Below, one piece after another: positions 63,129-64,000 of a stretch of 64,000 nt of DNA. The position numbers and the translations under genes were made by a program. Each line of letters opens with the position of its first letter. Position 1 is the first letter of the stretch. The DNA lies in the NCBI RefSeq assembly GCF_036226745.1, contig NZ_CP109013.1, positions 4,836,001 through 4,900,000 on the forward strand, written 5' to 3'. The notes under the pieces are model-generated. The model was given only the letters and a program-made list of their open reading frames with translations. It did not search any database and was not told the origin of the DNA. The stretch is from Streptomyces sp. NBC_00683. GTDB taxonomy: Bacteria > Actinomycetota > Actinomycetes > Streptomycetales > Streptomycetaceae.

Positions 63129-63950
63129 CTACCGGGAGGTCTTGGCCGAGGTCTTGGCGGACGGCTTGGCCGAGGCCTTGGCAGCCGGCTTGGTCGAGGC
63201 CTTGGCGGACGGCTTGGCCGAGGGCTTCGCCGTCGCGGCGGCCTCGCCCTTGTCCGCGGCGACCGCTGCGACCGCTTCCTTGGCCGCCGTCTGGGCGTCC
63301 TTCAGGATGTCGGCGGCGGAGGGTGCCTTGGCGCCCGCGTAGCCCGCGCCGTTGTAGGTGAGGGTGACGACGACGTTGCCCGTACGGGCCACGATCGTCG
63401 CGTACTTGAAGTCCTCACTCGTCTTGGTGAGGTCATAGGTGACGGCGGTCGCTTGCTCGCCGATACCGGCGGCGGGCGCGGCCGAGACCTTCTGGGCGCC
63501 CTCGGTCGCCTGCGCCTTGGCGATCTGCTTCGTGTAGTCGTCCGTCGCCCGCTTGGCACCGCTGCCGAGAGCGTCGTCCGACTCGAAGCGGGTGAAGCCG
63601 ACGTCGAGCCAGCGGTACTGGGAACCCTTGACGCCGTTGTCGTCCAGACCGTTCCAGGAGCAGCTGCCGCGGGTCGCGGTGTCGCTGGACCGGCCCGGTG
63701 TGCCGCCCTTGTTCTTCGTCTTCGGAACCAGGTTCTCGATCGTCTTCTTGCCGATCGACGCACAGGCGTCGGGCAGTGCGGCGAACTTCGCGGGCTCGAC
63801 GCTCGGCTGCGACTTCTTCGCACCCGGGGAGGTGGAGGAGCCCGAGCCCTTCGTGTCGTCGGAGTCCGACGAGCAGCCGGCGACGACGAGCATCACCGGA
63901 ACAGCGGCGCAGACGAGTATGCGGGACAGTCGCGGGGCGGATCGGTGCAT
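63129..63950 (-). CDS. DUF3558-type lipoprotein
   Basis: A 273-residue exported lipoprotein. The signal peptide (RLSRILVCAAVPVMLVVAGC) ends in lipobox VAGC with the lipid Cys at 26. The mature domain (about 55-215) has two Cys (DACASIGKKTI and GSCSWNG) and the DUF3558-like pattern, ending LTYNGAGYAGAKAPSAADILKDAQTAAKEA. The C-terminal 45 residues are a repeat of Ala-Lys-Pro-Ser units (AKPSAKPSAKASTKPAAK), probably a flexible, positively charged cell-wall spacer, encoded by a short tandem repeat at 63130-63230. Function unknown. Confidence 0.88.
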   Translation of the reverse strand: MHRSAPRLSRILVCAAVPVMLVVAGCSSDSDDTKGSGSSTSPGAKKSQPSVEPAKFAALPDACASIGKKTIENLVPKTKNKGGTPGRSSDTATRGSCSWNGLDDNGVKGSQYRWLDVGFTRFESDDALGSGAKRATDDYTKQIAKAQATEGAQKVSAAPAAGIGEQATAVTYDLTKTSEDFKYATIVARTGNVVVTLTYNGAGYAGAKAPSAADILKDAQTAAKEAVAAVAADKGEAAATAKPSAKPSAKASTKPAAKASAKPSAKTSAKTSR

Positions 63951-64000
63951 GGTTCCTTCACTCGGACGGCACGGCGGTCTCGGTCGTGCGGATGGTCGGG

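Noticed and set aside
63130..63230. Short tandem repeat near the right edge as a mobile or REP element
   Set aside because: It is in frame and encodes the Ala-Lys-Pro-Ser tail of the DUF3558-type lipoprotein.
1..64000. tRNA, rRNA, insertion sequences, integrases, phage genes and riboswitches
   Set aside because: Looked for by eye on both strands; nothing convincing. A computed scan (tRNAscan, Infernal, ISfinder) would be decisive.

Overview
The window is Streptomyces chromosomal DNA: very high GC, GTG/TTG starts, and a gene order (rsbN-bldN-HAD hydrolase-glutaredoxin-rex-hemA-hemC-hemD-hemB, later argS-lysS) that from memory matches the conserved core of S. coelicolor around SCO3303-SCO3324. 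Between these two core blocks lies a biosynthetic gene cluster of about 37 kb (roughly 16.6-53.4 kb, or to 57.0 kb if the second SARP gene belongs to it) that I cannot match to a known compound.

Layout. (1) 1-9.5 kb: developmental sigma factor BldN and its anti-sigma factor RsbN (partial), a HAD phosphatase, a glutaredoxin-like protein, the redox repressor Rex with an operator upstream of its own gene, and the tetrapyrrole operon hemA-hemC-hemD plus hemB. (2) 9.5-16.6 kb: species-variable genes: a TPR-like protein, a small membrane protein, two tandem small secreted proteins, a DUF4253-like protein, a DUF4232-like lipoprotein, an HTH/transmembrane protein and a phospholipase D family cardiolipin synthase. 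(3) 16.6-53.4 kb: the NRPS cluster. (4) 53.6-57.0 kb: a small secreted peptide and a large SARP/NB-ARC/TPR regulator with a TTA codon. (5) 57.8-64 kb: argS, lysS, a DUF2637-type membrane protein and a DUF3558-type lipoprotein.

Cluster logic. Fourteen translationally linked or closely spaced genes (17460-36203) encode a ketoreductase, a type II thioesterase, two SyrP-like Fe(II)/2-oxoglutarate dioxygenases, a KAS III, an acyl carrier protein, a free-standing condensation domain, the SbnA/SbnB pair that makes L-2,3-diaminopropionate (Dap), an A-PCP-C-A-PCP NRPS, a carbamoyltransferase of the ornithine carbamoyltransferase fold, an MFS pump and a MacB-like ABC exporter. A second operon (36423-50496) encodes an MbtH protein, a giant C-A-PCP-C-A-PCP-C-A-PCP-C NRPS and an A-PCP protein fused to a penicillin-binding-protein-like (SurE-type) serine hydrolase. 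Assuming collinearity, this is an acylated hexapeptide with a Dap or ureidoalanine residue, three copies of one residue loaded by three nearly identical adenylation domains, one Thr-like residue and a Gly-like last residue, probably released by the fused PBP-type domain. Three promoter regions (fabG, mbtH, second phosphopantetheinyl transferase) carry 7-4-7 direct repeats of the SARP type with a shared TATAGGC-like half site, so the SARP at 50704 is the likely pathway activator.
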